Positions 49,385 through 58,739 are shown, counted from the stretch's first letter. The stretch is 64,000 nucleotides of DNA from Alphaproteobacteria bacterium (GCA_016125425.1 WGLT01000002.1:186001-250000); one strand, 5' to 3'. The notes: generated by a model from the sequence alone, not told the origin. Numbers and translations are program-made.

Positions 49385-51231
49385 CGCTGGAAAAGGCGGC
49401 CGACGGTCTCGAGCATGTTCGCGACGCCGCCAGCTCGTACGGTCGCATAGGCCAATAAGCCGAAAGCGAGGAGCGCAGGCGCCGCGCGGACGAAGGAGCG
49501 ATAGGCGAGCACCAGGCTCGCTTCGGCTTTTTTCTGCGATTCTTCCGAGCTTGCACGGGCGCCCTCAAGCCACCAGCGGTGTTTCTTATAGGCGGGAAGC
49601 TCCGAAGTTTTGAACGGCATGGCGGCGAGGACTTTCACCTTGCCATGCCGCGCAGGTTCGAAGGCGACACTCAAAATTTCTTGAACAATCGACCTCAGAA
49701 GCGCGGGATGCCAGTCAAAGTGTCTGCGGTCGAATTCGATATCCAATAATTGATCGGCCGGAACGCGAAGGTCGTCGGCGCGGGTCTGCGCTTTTCGAAA
49801 TCTTACGCCAAAATAGCGCAGGCGCCATTCGACATCCGCGAGAGAAGCCGTCTGCGCGACGCCGAGGAATTGAAGCAGAATGCGCACCCCTGACTGCGGA
49901 CGTCCGAACATGGTCTTGAAAACTTCAGCGAGAAGCCCCCGCCCGTAATCGAAAACCCACATCGCCGCCCACGGAATGAACGCCAACGCTATCGCCGCCC
50001 AGCCAAAGGCGTCGGATCCGACGACCGATTCGAAGGCAGACGCGCCGCCGCCCTGAGAAAAGTAACGAACAAGATCGAACAGCATAACGCCGCCTGCGCC
50101 GAGCGCCGTCAGGCTTCTGGCGACTTGATGCGCGGTCAATTTCAGCGCGACGCTCTCATGGCCGACATGGAGCAGACGCTCCATCCAGTAATTCACACGC
50201 CGGCCGGTGATCGCATAGGTGTCGTCTCTGAGCGTCGGATCGCCCTGTTTTTCGACAATCAGGAACCGGGTTTTGGGCGTATCCATGTCCTCGAGATTGT
50301 CGTCTATAATCGTAAACTCCGGCGAACGGCTCGCGACTTCGAAAGGCAATACGACCGCGTAGAGCGGGCGCGTTTGGGCCTCCGCCGACATGATGGAGGT
50401 GAATTTCGCCTCGCCCGTCGCCGAATCAAAGACGATGCTCGTCTGGCGGTTCTTGTCGAGCGTGTCGCGCACGCGGCGCGCCATCTCTCTATGCGGTTCA
50501 ACCCATTCAAGAGTCTCTTTGACTTTCACGCCCGCGGCCCGCAAACCGTCGAGCTTCGTCTTGCATCGGCGCGTTGCTTCCGGTCCCGCGAATACGACGT
50601 CAACGCGATCGCGGAGCAACATTTGTCCCGCACGGTCGATATTGGTCAGGCCCGCCACATTGGCTTCGCGCGTCCGCCGGTCGCCGCGTTCGTTCAGGCG
50701 GTCGTCGCCAAGCAGGTCGACGCCGCGATCCGCGGCGCGTTGCGACCAGGTTGCTCTCTGCGACCAGTTGTTCCGGCCGCGTATGAAATAGGAAAGGGCC
50801 GAACCGGGGTGCGATGACTGGACGAGGTCAAGCACCTGCGGCTCGTAGACCGCGAGGCAGAACCGATCGCCCGCATCCACCTGGTCGACGCCGAGCGCCG
50901 GCATGTTGGACAGAAGATTCAGCGTCTCGATATCATAGCCGGACTGCGGGCTGTAGAACGGCACCAGCGCGTATTCGGCATTGCCCGCGACGACCGCGGC
51001 CAGCGCCTGATCCTTCGAGCGGAGCGGCACCCCGCCTTCTGGTTCGAAACTGACGGAGTGCTTCCAGTGCGGGGCTTTTCCGCCGTCCGGAATCTCGCCG
51101 TGATAGTCATGGCTGACGCGATAGGCGTATTCATCAACGGCGCGAAAGCCAAAGCCGAACTCCTCGCCGCCATAGGCGATGCGAGCCCGCTTCTTAGGCT
51201 TGGAAAAGATGCCGCCGCCGCCGTCTGCCAT
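49381..51231 (-). CDS. Membrane protein with a prephenate-dehydratase-like domain (uncharacterised, 616 aa)
   Basis: I do not recognise the whole protein. Residues 74-107 (VVAGNAEYALVPFYSPQSGY, then DIETLNLL) match the first lobe of prephenate dehydratases. Residues 309-326 (IDDNLEDMDTPKTRFLIV) contain the TRF triplet that ends that domain and is catalytic in PheA. Two or three membrane segments follow (about 374-391 and 408-428, and 583-600), enclosing a soluble region of about 150 residues. A short tandem WSQRA-TWSQRA occurs at 156-165. It lies 123 bases downstream of hslU on the same strand. Prephenate is not a likely substrate at the membrane; a ligand sensor is possible. Confidence 0.7.
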   Translation of the reverse strand: MADGGGGIFSKPKKRARIAYGGEEFGFGFRAVDEYAYRVSHDYHGEIPDGGKAPHWKHSVSFEPEGGVPLRSKDQALAAVVAGNAEYALVPFYSPQSGYDIETLNLLSNMPALGVDQVDAGDRFCLAVYEPQVLDLVQSSHPGSALSYFIRGRNNWSQRATWSQRAADRGVDLLGDDRLNERGDRRTREANVAGLTNIDRAGQMLLRDRVDVVFAGPEATRRCKTKLDGLRAAGVKVKETLEWVEPHREMARRVRDTLDKNRQTSIVFDSATGEAKFTSIMSAEAQTRPLYAVVLPFEVASRSPEFTIIDDNLEDMDTPKTRFLIVEKQGDPTLRDDTYAITGRRVNYWMERLLHVGHESVALKLTAHQVARSLTALGAGGVMLFDLVRYFSQGGGASAFESVVGSDAFGWAAIALAFIPWAAMWVFDYGRGLLAEVFKTMFGRPQSGVRILLQFLGVAQTASLADVEWRLRYFGVRFRKAQTRADDLRVPADQLLDIEFDRRHFDWHPALLRSIVQEILSVAFEPARHGKVKVLAAMPFKTSELPAYKKHRWWLEGARASSEESQKKAEASLVLAYRSFVRAAPALLAFGLLAYATVRAGGVANMLETVGRLFQR

Positions 51232-51353
51232 GAACCTGGCCCCACTCCCCTCAGAGGGCGCAAGATTAACCCGTCATTAAGCAAACTGAAAGCCCGGCGA
51301 CCGGCGCTGTGGCGCGGCGGCAACTCAGGCGAGAAACCGGGGCGGCGCGCCGT

Positions 51354-52658
51354 CTAGAGGATATATTTCGACAGATCGGCGTCGCGCGCGACATCGCCGA
51401 GGCGCGCCTCGACATAGGCGCCGTCGATCCGCACCGTCTCGCCCGCCCGGTCGGCGGCGGTGAAGGAAATCTCGTCCAGCACCCGCTCCATGATGGTCGC
51501 AAGGCGCCGCGCGCCGATATTCTCGACTCCCGCATTGACGGCCGCGGCGGCGTCCGCGATCGCGTCGACCGCGCTGTCCTCGAAGACGAGCGTCAGGCCT
51601 TCCGTCGCCATCAGGGCCGCATACTGTTTCAGCAGGCTCGCCTCGGTGTCGGTCAGAATGCGGCGGAAGTCGTCGCGCGTCAGCGCCTCAAGCTCAACCC
51701 GGATCGGCAGACGGCCCTGCAGTTCGGGCAAGAGATCGGCGGGCTTCGTGAGGTGGAAGGCGCCTGAAGCGATGAAAAGAATGTGGTCGGTTTTGACCGG
51801 GCCGTATTTGGTGGCCACCGTCGCGCCTTCGATCAACGGCAAAAGATCGCGCTGCACGCCTTCGCGGCTGACATCGGCGCCCCCTGCCCGATCGGCGCCG
51901 CGCGCGATCTTGTCGATCTCGTCGAGGAAGACGATGCCTTCATTTTGCGCGAGCTCAAGCCCCTCGCGCGCGATCGCCTCCTCGTCGAGGAGCTTGTCGG
52001 ACTCCTCCGCGATCAACGGCTCATAGGCGTCGCGCACTTTGAGTTTGCGGCGCCTTTTCGGCGCGCCGAAGGTTTTCCCGAGCACGTCTGACAGGCTGAT
52101 CATGCTCATTTGCGCGCCGGGCGCGCCCGGAATTTCAAAGCTGGGAAAGCCGCCCGTTTCGCGCAGGTCGAGTTCGATCTCGCGATCGTCGAGCTCGCCG
52201 CGCCGCAGCTTCTCGGCGAAGCTTGCGCGGGTCTCTTCGCGCGCCTCGCCGATCAGAGCCTTCAATACGCGCTCCTCGGCGGCCGCGTGCGCGCGCGCTT
52301 TCACGTCTTCTCGCTTCCTTTCCCGCACCAGCCCGACCGCGATCTCGACAAGATCGCGCGCAATCGAGTCGACATCCCGCCCGACATAACCGACCTCCGT
52401 GAACTTGGTCGCCTCGACTTTCAGGAAAGGCGCGCCGGCGAGTTTGGCCAGCCGGCGCGAGATCTCGGTTTTGCCGACGCCCGTCGGTCCGATCATCAGA
52501 ATGTTTTTGGGCGTGATCTCATCGCGCATCGGCCCTTCCACGGCGCGGCGGCGCCAGCGATTCCTGAGCGCAATCGCCACGGCGCGCTTGGCGGCCGCCT
52601 GGCCGACGATGAAACGGTCGAGTTCGGATACGATTTCGCGCGGAGAAAAATCAGTCAT
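51354..52658 (-). CDS. hslU: ATP-dependent protease ATPase subunit HslU
   Basis: The 434-residue AAA+ protein has the amino opening [17 protein letters not shown], Walker [11 protein letters not shown], pore-loop GYVGRD, Walker [10 protein letters not shown], and the carboxy tail DLSKYIL that inserts into HslV. HslU unfolds substrates for HslV. Unusually, hslV lies 1.3 kb upstream, separated by a VPLPA-CTERM gene, a decayed frame and a terminator, so the two cannot share a simple transcript. Confidence 0.97.
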   Translation of the reverse strand: MTDFSPREIVSELDRFIVGQAAAKRAVAIALRNRWRRRAVEGPMRDEITPKNILMIGPTGVGKTEISRRLAKLAGAPFLKVEATKFTEVGYVGRDVDSIARDLVEIAVGLVRERKREDVKARAHAAAEERVLKALIGEAREETRASFAEKLRRGELDDREIELDLRETGGFPSFEIPGAPGAQMSMISLSDVLGKTFGAPKRRRKLKVRDAYEPLIAEESDKLLDEEAIAREGLELAQNEGIVFLDEIDKIARGADRAGGADVSREGVQRDLLPLIEGATVATKYGPVKTDHILFIASGAFHLTKPADLLPELQGRLPIRVELEALTRDDFRRILTDTEASLLKQYAALMATEGLTLVFEDSAVDAIADAAAAVNAGVENIGARRLATIMERVLDEISFTAADRAGETVRIDGAYVEARLGDVARDADLSKYIL

Positions 52659-52730
52659 AGCTTCCTTCAGGCGATGGGAGAGACCGCCATGTAAGCCATC
52701 ATTCCGCCGGTCTAAAGGCCCCCGGGCAAG

Positions 52731-52761
52731 AAAAAGGCGGCCCGTCGCGGGCCGCCTTTCG
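52731..52761 (-). terminator. Terminator between the second VPLPA-CTERM gene and hslU
   Basis: AAAGGCGGCCCG (52733-52744) and CGGGCCGCCTTT (52748-52759) form a perfect 12-pair stem with a three-base loop. On the reverse strand it is followed by TTTTTCTTG. It ends transcription of the VPLPA-CTERM gene before hslU. Confidence 0.88.
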
Positions 52762-52787
52762 TCTTGTCGCCCAGCGCCGCGCGCCGG

Positions 52788-53429
52788 TCAGGCGGCGCGC
52801 TTTTTGCGCGCGAACCCGGCGAAGCCGAGGCCCGCCGCGCCCGACAGGAAGAGCGGCAACGCCATCGGCAGCGGCACTTCCGGCGCCGCCGTGACATAGA
52901 CCTTCTTCAGTTTGAACGAGTCGCTTGAGTGGTCGGCGCCCACGCCGAAGAGCGAACTGATGAGCGTCGTCGAAAGGCTGTAATATCCGTTATTCGGAAT
53001 ATCGATATCGCTTGCGAGATGCTCAAGCGCGCTGTCGCTGTTCGTGTCGGCGAAGAGATCGAAATCGTCCAGGCTGTCGAAATAGGAAAAGCGCAAGGCG
53101 TCGAGGATGACGTTCTGGCTGAACGACAGCATGACGAATTCATGGTAGCCCGAACCATCGATCGTATGCTGACTATCATTATTCGTCCACACGCCCGTCC
53201 CGTAGCCGTTATAGATTTGAGGATGCGCGCCGTTCCCGCCCGGCGTGATCGTCGAATCCGTGAAGGTCCCCGCCGTCACCGTCAGCGTGATGCCGTCGAC
53301 CGTCTGTTGATAGCCCCCCGGAATGACAGTCCAGCCCGCCGTCGAAGACAGATCGAATGTCGTAGCGCACGCCGCGCCTGCGGCGGACAACGTCGCGAGC
53401 GCCGCCGCGACTCCCGTCAAGAAACGCAT
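52788..53429 (-). CDS. VPLPA-CTERM-type exported surface protein, copy 2
   Basis: The 213-residue protein has a signal peptide (MRFLTGVAAALATLSAAGAACA), a beta-rich secreted body, and the ending VPLPMALPLFLSGAAGLGF-AGFARKKR, a VPLPA/PEP-CTERM sorting signal. The start at 53429 has GGGGAATC six bases upstream, the same leader pattern as in copy 1 at 32611. It stands between hslV and hslU, where these bacteria normally have nothing. The promoter region at 53430-53530 is AT-rich. Confidence 0.85.
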   Translation of the reverse strand: MRFLTGVAAALATLSAAGAACATTFDLSSTAGWTVIPGGYQQTVDGITLTVTAGTFTDSTITPGGNGAHPQIYNGYGTGVWTNNDSQHTIDGSGYHEFVMLSFSQNVILDALRFSYFDSLDDFDLFADTNSDSALEHLASDIDIPNNGYYSLSTTLISSLFGVGADHSSDSFKLKKVYVTAAPEVPLPMALPLFLSGAAGLGFAGFARKKRAA

Positions 53430-53533
53430 GAAGATTCCCCACATAAACTACAGACGCATTAATATTCGGCAATGTTTCGCCGTCAACGAAATAAAAGGAA
53501 ATAATAAGGTTAATGAAACGATCAGTTACATGT

Positions 53534-53815
53534 TTATCTGGCCGCGCGAATTCTTAATGAGGGATTCGCCGGATAGGCGGCGTTCGCTCGAAGCGAAGGC
53601 GCGGCGGCGGCTGCATTTCCCGCATAGTCGCCGCCGTCATAGCCGCCCTCCTCGGCCTTGCGTTTCTTGTATTGGCAGCGTCCCGTCTCCGCGCCGAAGG
53701 CGAGAGCGCCGAGAAATATCGAAAACAACAGCGCCAGCACGATCGCGGCGGCGCCTTTTCGATCAACGACGTAACGCCGGAGTTTGAGCGCGCCGAACTA
53801 TTGGAGACATTTCAT
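53534..53815 (-). pseudogene. Decayed Tad-pilus TadE/TadG-like fragment
   Basis: An ATG at 53813-53815 opens a frame that meets TAG after five codons (53798-53800). It then continues open as FGALKLRRYVVDRKGAAAIV, LALLFSIFLGALAFGAETGR and CQYKKRK. The DRKGAAAI-hydrophobic-GAETGR pattern is that of TadE/TadG-like pilus proteins (DRRGAVAVLFALA...VDVGRW). The rest drifts into low-complexity sequence before a stop at 53534. The in-frame stop and the truncated length suggest a remnant. A GTG start at 53740 would give a 68-residue peptide, a less likely alternative. Confidence 0.45.
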
Positions 53816-53954
53816 CTGCGTCACCGTCCGCCAGCGCAAGACAATGCGATTCGAGAGTCCCTTTCTCTGCGCACGCCTTCTCCGACGCCCTTAGCGCGCT
53901 CGTCGCGCAGCGGCGTCGCCGAAGCGTGACGCTACGGTCAGGGCGTAATCAAAG

Positions 53955-54518
53955 CTAACCGCGCGGCGAGGCCTCAGACGGCCCCAAAGTCTCGAGCGTC
54001 AACGAAGTATTTGTGTAAACGCAGATGGACGCTGCGATGGCCATCGCCTTGCGGACGATGGTTTCGGCGTCGAGTTCAGTCTCCTCGAACAGCGCGCGCG
54101 CGGCGGCGCGCGCATAATCTCCGCCCGATCCGATGGCGGCGACGCCGAGCGAAGGCTCGATCACGTCCCCTGCCCCGGTCAGCGTCAGCGTCGTGTCCTT
54201 ATCGGCGACGATCATCATCGCTTCTAGGCGGCGCAGATAGCGATCGGTGCGCCAGTCCTTCGCCAATTCGACCGCCGCCCGGGTCAGCTGGCCCGGATAG
54301 CTCTCCAGCTTCGCGTCGAGGCGCTCAAGCAGCGTAAATGCGTCCGCGGTCCCGCCTGCGAACCCGGCGATCACCTTGCCGCCGGCGAGGCGGCGTATCT
54401 TTTTTGCGTCGCTCTTGACGATGGTTTGCCCGAGACTGACCTGCCCGTCCCCGCCGATGCAAACCGCATCGCCGCGGCGAACGCTCAATATGGTGGTGCC
54501 ATGCATGGAGACTGTCAT
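53955..54518 (-). CDS. hslV: ATP-dependent protease subunit HslV
   Basis: The 187-residue precursor (MTVSMHG then [12 protein letters not shown]) is cleaved to expose Thr1. Aspartate 17 (IGGDGQ) and lysine 33 (DAKKIRRL) of the N-terminal-threonine active site are present, as are [15 protein letters not shown] and [15 protein letters not shown]. HslV is the double-ring peptidase that pairs with HslU. It serves as an internal comparison for the proteasome-like protein at 34850. Confidence 0.97.
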   Translation of the reverse strand: MTVSMHGTTILSVRRGDAVCIGGDGQVSLGQTIVKSDAKKIRRLAGGKVIAGFAGGTADAFTLLERLDAKLESYPGQLTRAAVELAKDWRTDRYLRRLEAMMIVADKDTTLTLTGAGDVIEPSLGVAAIGSGGDYARAAARALFEETELDAETIVRKAMAIAASICVYTNTSLTLETLGPSEASPRG

Positions 54519-54733
54519 GCGGGTCCCTTCGCGCCTCCCGGTCAGCCCGTCAAGGCGGCCCGCGCCCGCAGGCGGGTTTCTCGCTGAGCCCGCAGCTTGA
54601 CGGCCGCCGGACAGTCGGGCGAGATCGCTCCCGCCGCGGGCGCATTGGGGGCGGCTCAGACGTCCCGACTGTCATGCGGCGCGGACCGCGCCATTTCCGC
54701 GGTTCGACGAAATCAGTCAGGGAGAAAACGGGC

Positions 54734-55012
54734 ATGCTCAAAGCGATCAGTCTCGGCGTTGCGGCGGCGCTTCTCGCCGCGCCGGCCTTTGCCAACACAA
54801 CTGAGGATAACTGCAAGGCCTACAGCCAGCGAAACAATACCGATCCTTCGGGCTGTTCGTGCCTCGGCCAGGCGGCCGACAAGGACCCGGCGCTCGCCGA
54901 AGCACTGTCGAAAATCAATGTGCCCGCCGATGTGGATGCGGCGGACGACGCCACCAAGCAGGCGATCGCCCAATGCTGGCCCCAGCCTGAGACGCCCAAG
55001 TCCGGCGGCTAA
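54734..55012 (+). CDS. Small secreted cysteine-containing protein (92 aa)
   Basis: The frame starting at 54734 has a signal peptide (MLKAISLGVAAALLAAPAFA) and a mature region of about 72 residues with four cysteines (NCKAY, GCSCLG, QCWPQ). This suggests two disulfides in the periplasm. I do not recognise the family. The ATG follows GGGAG at a long spacing. It is divergent from hslV and followed by an unusual 48-base hairpin. Confidence 0.7.
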   Translation: MLKAISLGVAAALLAAPAFANTTEDNCKAYSQRNNTDPSGCSCLGQAADKDPALAEALSKINVPADVDAADDATKQAIAQCWPQPETPKSGG

Positions 55013-55017
55013 ACCGT

Positions 55018-55065
55018 CGTTTCGGCGGCAAAACATAGCCGCAAGGCTGTTTTGCAGTCGAAACG
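55018..55065. repeat. 48-base imperfect hairpin
   Basis: Three nested stems pair in order: CGTTTCG/CGAAACG, GCAAAACA/TGTTTTGC and GCC/GGC around a GCAA loop. They are separated by a 3x3 internal loop and a two-base TA bulge. It begins six bases after the stop of the small secreted protein gene. There is no T-run after it, so it is not a standard terminator. Confidence 0.7.
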
Positions 55066-55173
55066 ATCATTTGAAATAGTGCTGTTTGGCCGAGTCCGTC
55101 GCCGCCGCTTTCGAGCGGTCCTTTTCGCGGGTTATGCTGCGCTGAGTAGTGATTGGGGGCGGCGTGCCGCTCG

Positions 55174-56751
55174 ATGGCGCACTCGCGTGAGGAGTTGGAA
55201 ATCAAGCTGACGGGCGCGCCGGCTGACATCGCGGCGCTCCGGCGGTCCAAGCTTTTCCGCGCGCTGCGCGCAAGCGCCCCGACGCGGGAGCGCCTCGTTT
55301 CAACCTACTACGATACGAAAGACGGCGCTCTCGCCGCGGCCGGCGTGTCCTTGCGGCTGCGCGAAGAGGCGGGCGCGCTCATTCAGGCGGTGAAAGTGGC
55401 GACGCCGGGCGGCGGCGTCGTGGCGCGCGCGGAAGAAGAGCGCGCTCTTCGGTGTCTGGAAGAATTTCCTTCCGCGCCGGAAGGCAGCGCGCTCGCGATG
55501 CTCGCCAAGGGCAAGGAGAGGGTGACGCCCGTTGCGCGCACGGTCAGCGACCGCTGGTCCGTCACGCTCGAAAAAGATCGCACACGGATTGAAGCCGCGT
55601 TTGACTTCGGGCGGGCGGAAGCCTGGCGAAAGGGCCGGCCGGCCGCCATGGGGCCTCTCGCCGCAGCCGAACTCGAGCTGATCGACGGCGACCCGAAGAC
55701 TTTGTTCAAACTTGCGCGAAACTGCCTTGAAGAAGGCGCCGGCCGCTTGCGGATCTCCGGCGCGTCGAAGGAGGAGTCAGCGCGCAGGCTGCGCGGGGAG
55801 GGGGCCTGGCTGCGGCCGGAGCGCGCCTTGCATCTTCGAGCGAGCGCGACTGTCGCCGACGCGCTCGCGGCGGCGCTGATGTCGACGGCGATGCGCCTGT
55901 TGGAAGTCGCGCCCGCCGTGAGCGAGCTTCGACTGCCCGAGGGCGCGCATCAAATGCGCGTCGCGCTCAGACGTCTGCGGGCGGTCGAGCGGGTCTTTCG
56001 CGACGTCGTAGACAGCCGGGATCTGCGAAAGATCGCGCGGCGCGCCGGACGATTTGCGCGCGCGCTTGGCCAGGCGCGGGATTGGGATGTGTTTTTAGGC
56101 GAAACCCTGCCGCAAGTGCGCGCCCGGGCCGACATCGACGAAGGGTTCGACGCGTTGGCGACGAGAGGGCAGGCCTTGCGCGCAAAGGCGTGGGACCGCG
56201 CCGTCGAGCAAATCAGCAGTCTCGCCTTCAACGAGTTCGCCCTGGACATTATCGCCGCCGCGCGCCTGCAAGAATGGCGGGACGAAGCGGCGGCGCGCCT
56301 TGACGAACCCGCGGCCGAATTCGCCCGCAAGGCGCTTGATGAGCGGCTTGAAGACGCGCGCCGAATCGCCGTCGGCGCGGAAGGGCTGGCCCCGGCGGCT
56401 CTCCATTCCCTTCGCATAGCGCTCAAAAAGCTGCGCTACGCCGCGCAAACCTTCCGGGCTCTCTATCCGCATGCGGAGCGTAAAGCCTATATGTCCGCAA
56501 TGGCGCGCCTGCAGGACGCTCTCGGCGCGCTCAATGACGCGGTCGTCGCTCAGGATTTGTCGAGCCGCGCCGCGGAGGGGCAGGGCGGATCGGCCGCCCG
56601 GGCCGCCGGGTTCTTGTGCGGATTCCGGGCCGCCGAAGCCGACGCGGCGTCGCGCCGGATCACAGAGAGCTGGAAAGCGTTCGAGGAGATGACGCCTTTC
56701 TGGCGCCGAGAGACCGGCGCGCCGACGATGGAGGCGCGCGCGCTGCGCTAG
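55174..56751 (+). CDS. CYTH-CHAD domain protein (triphosphatase-like)
   Basis: The 525-residue protein begins with the CYTH domain (EELEIKL, the ExExK signature, and YYDTKDGALAAAGVSLRLREE), which forms a triphosphate tunnel. A CHAD domain follows with two halves rich in conserved histidine and basic residues (HQMRVALRRLRAVERVF near residue 260 and HSLRIALKKLRYAAQTF near residue 410). This is the YgiF/inorganic triphosphatase type; CHAD domains bind polyphosphate. The ATG at 55174 is preferred to a TTG seven codons upstream. Confidence 0.92.
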   Translation: MAHSREELEIKLTGAPADIAALRRSKLFRALRASAPTRERLVSTYYDTKDGALAAAGVSLRLREEAGALIQAVKVATPGGGVVARAEEERALRCLEEFPSAPEGSALAMLAKGKERVTPVARTVSDRWSVTLEKDRTRIEAAFDFGRAEAWRKGRPAAMGPLAAAELELIDGDPKTLFKLARNCLEEGAGRLRISGASKEESARRLRGEGAWLRPERALHLRASATVADALAAALMSTAMRLLEVAPAVSELRLPEGAHQMRVALRRLRAVERVFRDVVDSRDLRKIARRAGRFARALGQARDWDVFLGETLPQVRARADIDEGFDALATRGQALRAKAWDRAVEQISSLAFNEFALDIIAAARLQEWRDEAAARLDEPAAEFARKALDERLEDARRIAVGAEGLAPAALHSLRIALKKLRYAAQTFRALYPHAERKAYMSAMARLQDALGALNDAVVAQDLSSRAAEGQGGSAARAAGFLCGFRAAEADAASRRITESWKAFEEMTPFWRRETGAPTMEARALR

Positions 56752-56760
56752 TCCGGCCCG

Positions 56761-57642
56761 CTAACGCCCGCGCGCGGCGATCTTCTCCAAAAAAGCGCGG
56801 TAGCGCCGCGCCGCGTCGGCATGATCCTTTGCGTTATAAGCCTTGATATATTGAGGCTCCAGATAGGGGTCATCGAAGACATGATCCGCATCCGGATAGA
56901 CATGAAGATTGATCGCCGCGCCGGTCTGCGCGAATCGCGAGAGCAGGGCCGGGCACGCGCGCGGGTCGACGGTCCGGTCGTCGCCGGCGATGAGCGCGAG
57001 CGTCGGCACGCCTTTTGGCCAGCCTAAAATGCGCGCCCAGCCGCCGAAACCGCAATAAGGATATATCAGAATTACGCCGGCGATATTCTCGTGCGGCGCG
57101 CCGCCGTAAATTCCCGGCGGCGCTTTGCGATGCGCGTTAAGCGCGATGAAATCCATGATCGACCAGCCGCCATGCGACCAGCCGGCGAGAACAATCCTGT
57201 TTTTATCGACATCGCTCCGCTTACGAACAATATCCGTCGCGGCGAGAACGTCGCCGGCGCGCTCTTCGCCGACGAGCTCCTTGCCGTGACACACTGTGGC
57301 CAAAGCGCGCTCCCGGCCGATGCCGCGCGGGCGCAGGCTGTCGACGATCACAGCCATATATCCCGCGGCGTTAGCGGCGTCCGCCCATTGCCGCATGAAA
57401 TTTTCACGCATGCCCGCGCAACCGTGAAACTGGATGACGACAGGGTAGGGGGGCGGGCGATCCTTGGGCGCGCGATATTCGATGAAGGGCGCCAGCATCT
57501 CCTCGCGCGCAGAAAGGGCCGAGGGTTTAATCCGGCTCGCAAAATAATCGAGCGTCAAAATCTCGCGCTTGAGGAAAACGACGACGCCGACGCCCAGCGC
57601 CGCCAGCAAGAAAATGAGGAAGGCGCGCGCCCTGCGGCTCAA
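56761..57642 (-). CDS. Membrane-anchored alpha/beta hydrolase (dienelactone hydrolase-like)
   Basis: The 293-residue protein has an amino-terminal span (FLIFLLAALGVGVVVFL) and an alpha/beta-hydrolase domain. The domain shows VVIQFHGCAGMRENF (oxyanion loop), the nucleophile elbow AGWSHGGWS, acid LIAGDDRTVDP, and catalytic histidine PDADHVFDDP. It would face the periplasm. Substrate is unknown. Its start overlaps the adenosine kinase stop (ATGA), so the two are coupled, though they have no obvious shared pathway. Confidence 0.85.
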   Translation of the reverse strand: MSRRARAFLIFLLAALGVGVVVFLKREILTLDYFASRIKPSALSAREEMLAPFIEYRAPKDRPPPYPVVIQFHGCAGMRENFMRQWADAANAAGYMAVIVDSLRPRGIGRERALATVCHGKELVGEERAGDVLAATDIVRKRSDVDKNRIVLAGWSHGGWSIMDFIALNAHRKAPPGIYGGAPHENIAGVILIYPYCGFGGWARILGWPKGVPTLALIAGDDRTVDPRACPALLSRFAQTGAAINLHVYPDADHVFDDPYLEPQYIKAYNAKDHADAARRYRAFLEKIAARGR

Positions 57643-58637
57643 AGCAGACCCGCTCCCCGCGCCAGATCTATGAGCCTTGCTTCCGGCCGCGCGCCGAAAT
57701 GACTGATCACTTCGGCGGCCCCGAGCGCGCCCAGCGCGCCGCAGGTTTCGAGTTCGAGGCCGCGCGCCAGCCCGAGAAGCAGACCCGCCGCATAGGCGTC
57801 GCCGGCGCCTGTCGTGTCAACGAGTCGATCAGGCGCGACCGCCGCAATTTCGACGACGGGGCCCTCGCGCGGGATAAGCAGCGAGCCCTTCTCCGAACGC
57901 GTCACGGCTGTCAGCGGGCAAAGTTCGCGCGCCTTGTCGGCGATTTCAGCAAGATCATCCGTTTCGAAGAGCGTCTTCGCTTCGACTTCATTGGCCAGCA
58001 GCACGTCGACATGGGTCGCGATGAATTGCAGGAACGCCTCATGCTGGCGATCGACGCAGCTCGAATCCGACAAAGTGAGCGCGGCGCGCCGGCCCGCCTT
58101 CTTGGCGATTTCGCAGGCCTTGATGAAGGCGCGCCGGGCCACAGGCTGTTCGAAGAGATAGCCCTCGAAAAACGTGATCTCGGCGTTTTGGATCATCGAA
58201 GCGTCGATGTCCTCGGGCGAGACAAGTCCGGCCGCCCCGAGAAAAGTCGTCATCGAACGCTGCGCGTCGGGCGTCACATTGACAAGGCAGCGCCCGGTAC
58301 CTGGGCCTTCTTTCAGCGGCGCAGTGTCGAAGCGAACGGACAATGCTTTGAGATCATGGCGGAAAATATCGCCGAGAGCGTCGTCGCCGACCTTGCCGAT
58401 GAAGCCGGCTTTGCCGCCGAGAGAGGCGATGCAAGCGATCGTATTCGCCGCCGAACCGCCGGAGATCTCAACGCCCGGCGCCATTGCGGCGTAGATTTCG
58501 CGCGCTTGCGGTTCGTCGATGAGGATCATGCCGCCTTTGGGGATCGAATGGGCCGCCAGAAAGGCGTCGTCCGCCTGCGCAATGACGTCGACGATTGCAT
58601 TGCCGACGCCGACGACGTCGAGGCGTTCAAATGCCAT
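57639..58637 (-). CDS. Adenosine kinase (PfkB family)
   Basis: The 332-residue PfkB sugar kinase shows DVVGVGNAIVDVIAQADD at the amino end, GGSAANTIACIASLGGKAGFIGKVGDD, and the catalytic DTTGAGDAYAAGLLLG near residue 280. The first of these features is typical of bacterial adenosine kinase rather than ribokinase. It salvages adenosine to AMP. The start at 58637 has AAGGGA nine bases upstream; the ATG three codons earlier touches it directly. Confidence 0.9.
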   Translation of the reverse strand: MAFERLDVVGVGNAIVDVIAQADDAFLAAHSIPKGGMILIDEPQAREIYAAMAPGVEISGGSAANTIACIASLGGKAGFIGKVGDDALGDIFRHDLKALSVRFDTAPLKEGPGTGRCLVNVTPDAQRSMTTFLGAAGLVSPEDIDASMIQNAEITFFEGYLFEQPVARRAFIKACEIAKKAGRRAALTLSDSSCVDRQHEAFLQFIATHVDVLLANEVEAKTLFETDDLAEIADKARELCPLTAVTRSEKGSLLIPREGPVVEIAAVAPDRLVDTTGAGDAYAAGLLLGLARGLELETCGALGALGAAEVISHFGARPEARLIDLARGAGLL

Positions 58638-58739
58638 TATGATCATTCCCTTATTTGCGGCGCATTAACGGCGCGCTTATAAGAGTCGGAAAGCGGGCGC
58701 GCAAGGAAGCCGCGCAAGGCGAGGGAGCGGTTCCGAATT

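Noticed and set aside
53672-53929. Forward 85-residue frame in the hslU-hslV insert
   Set aside because: It is antisense to the Tad-like remnant, has no ribosome site and no recognisable domain.
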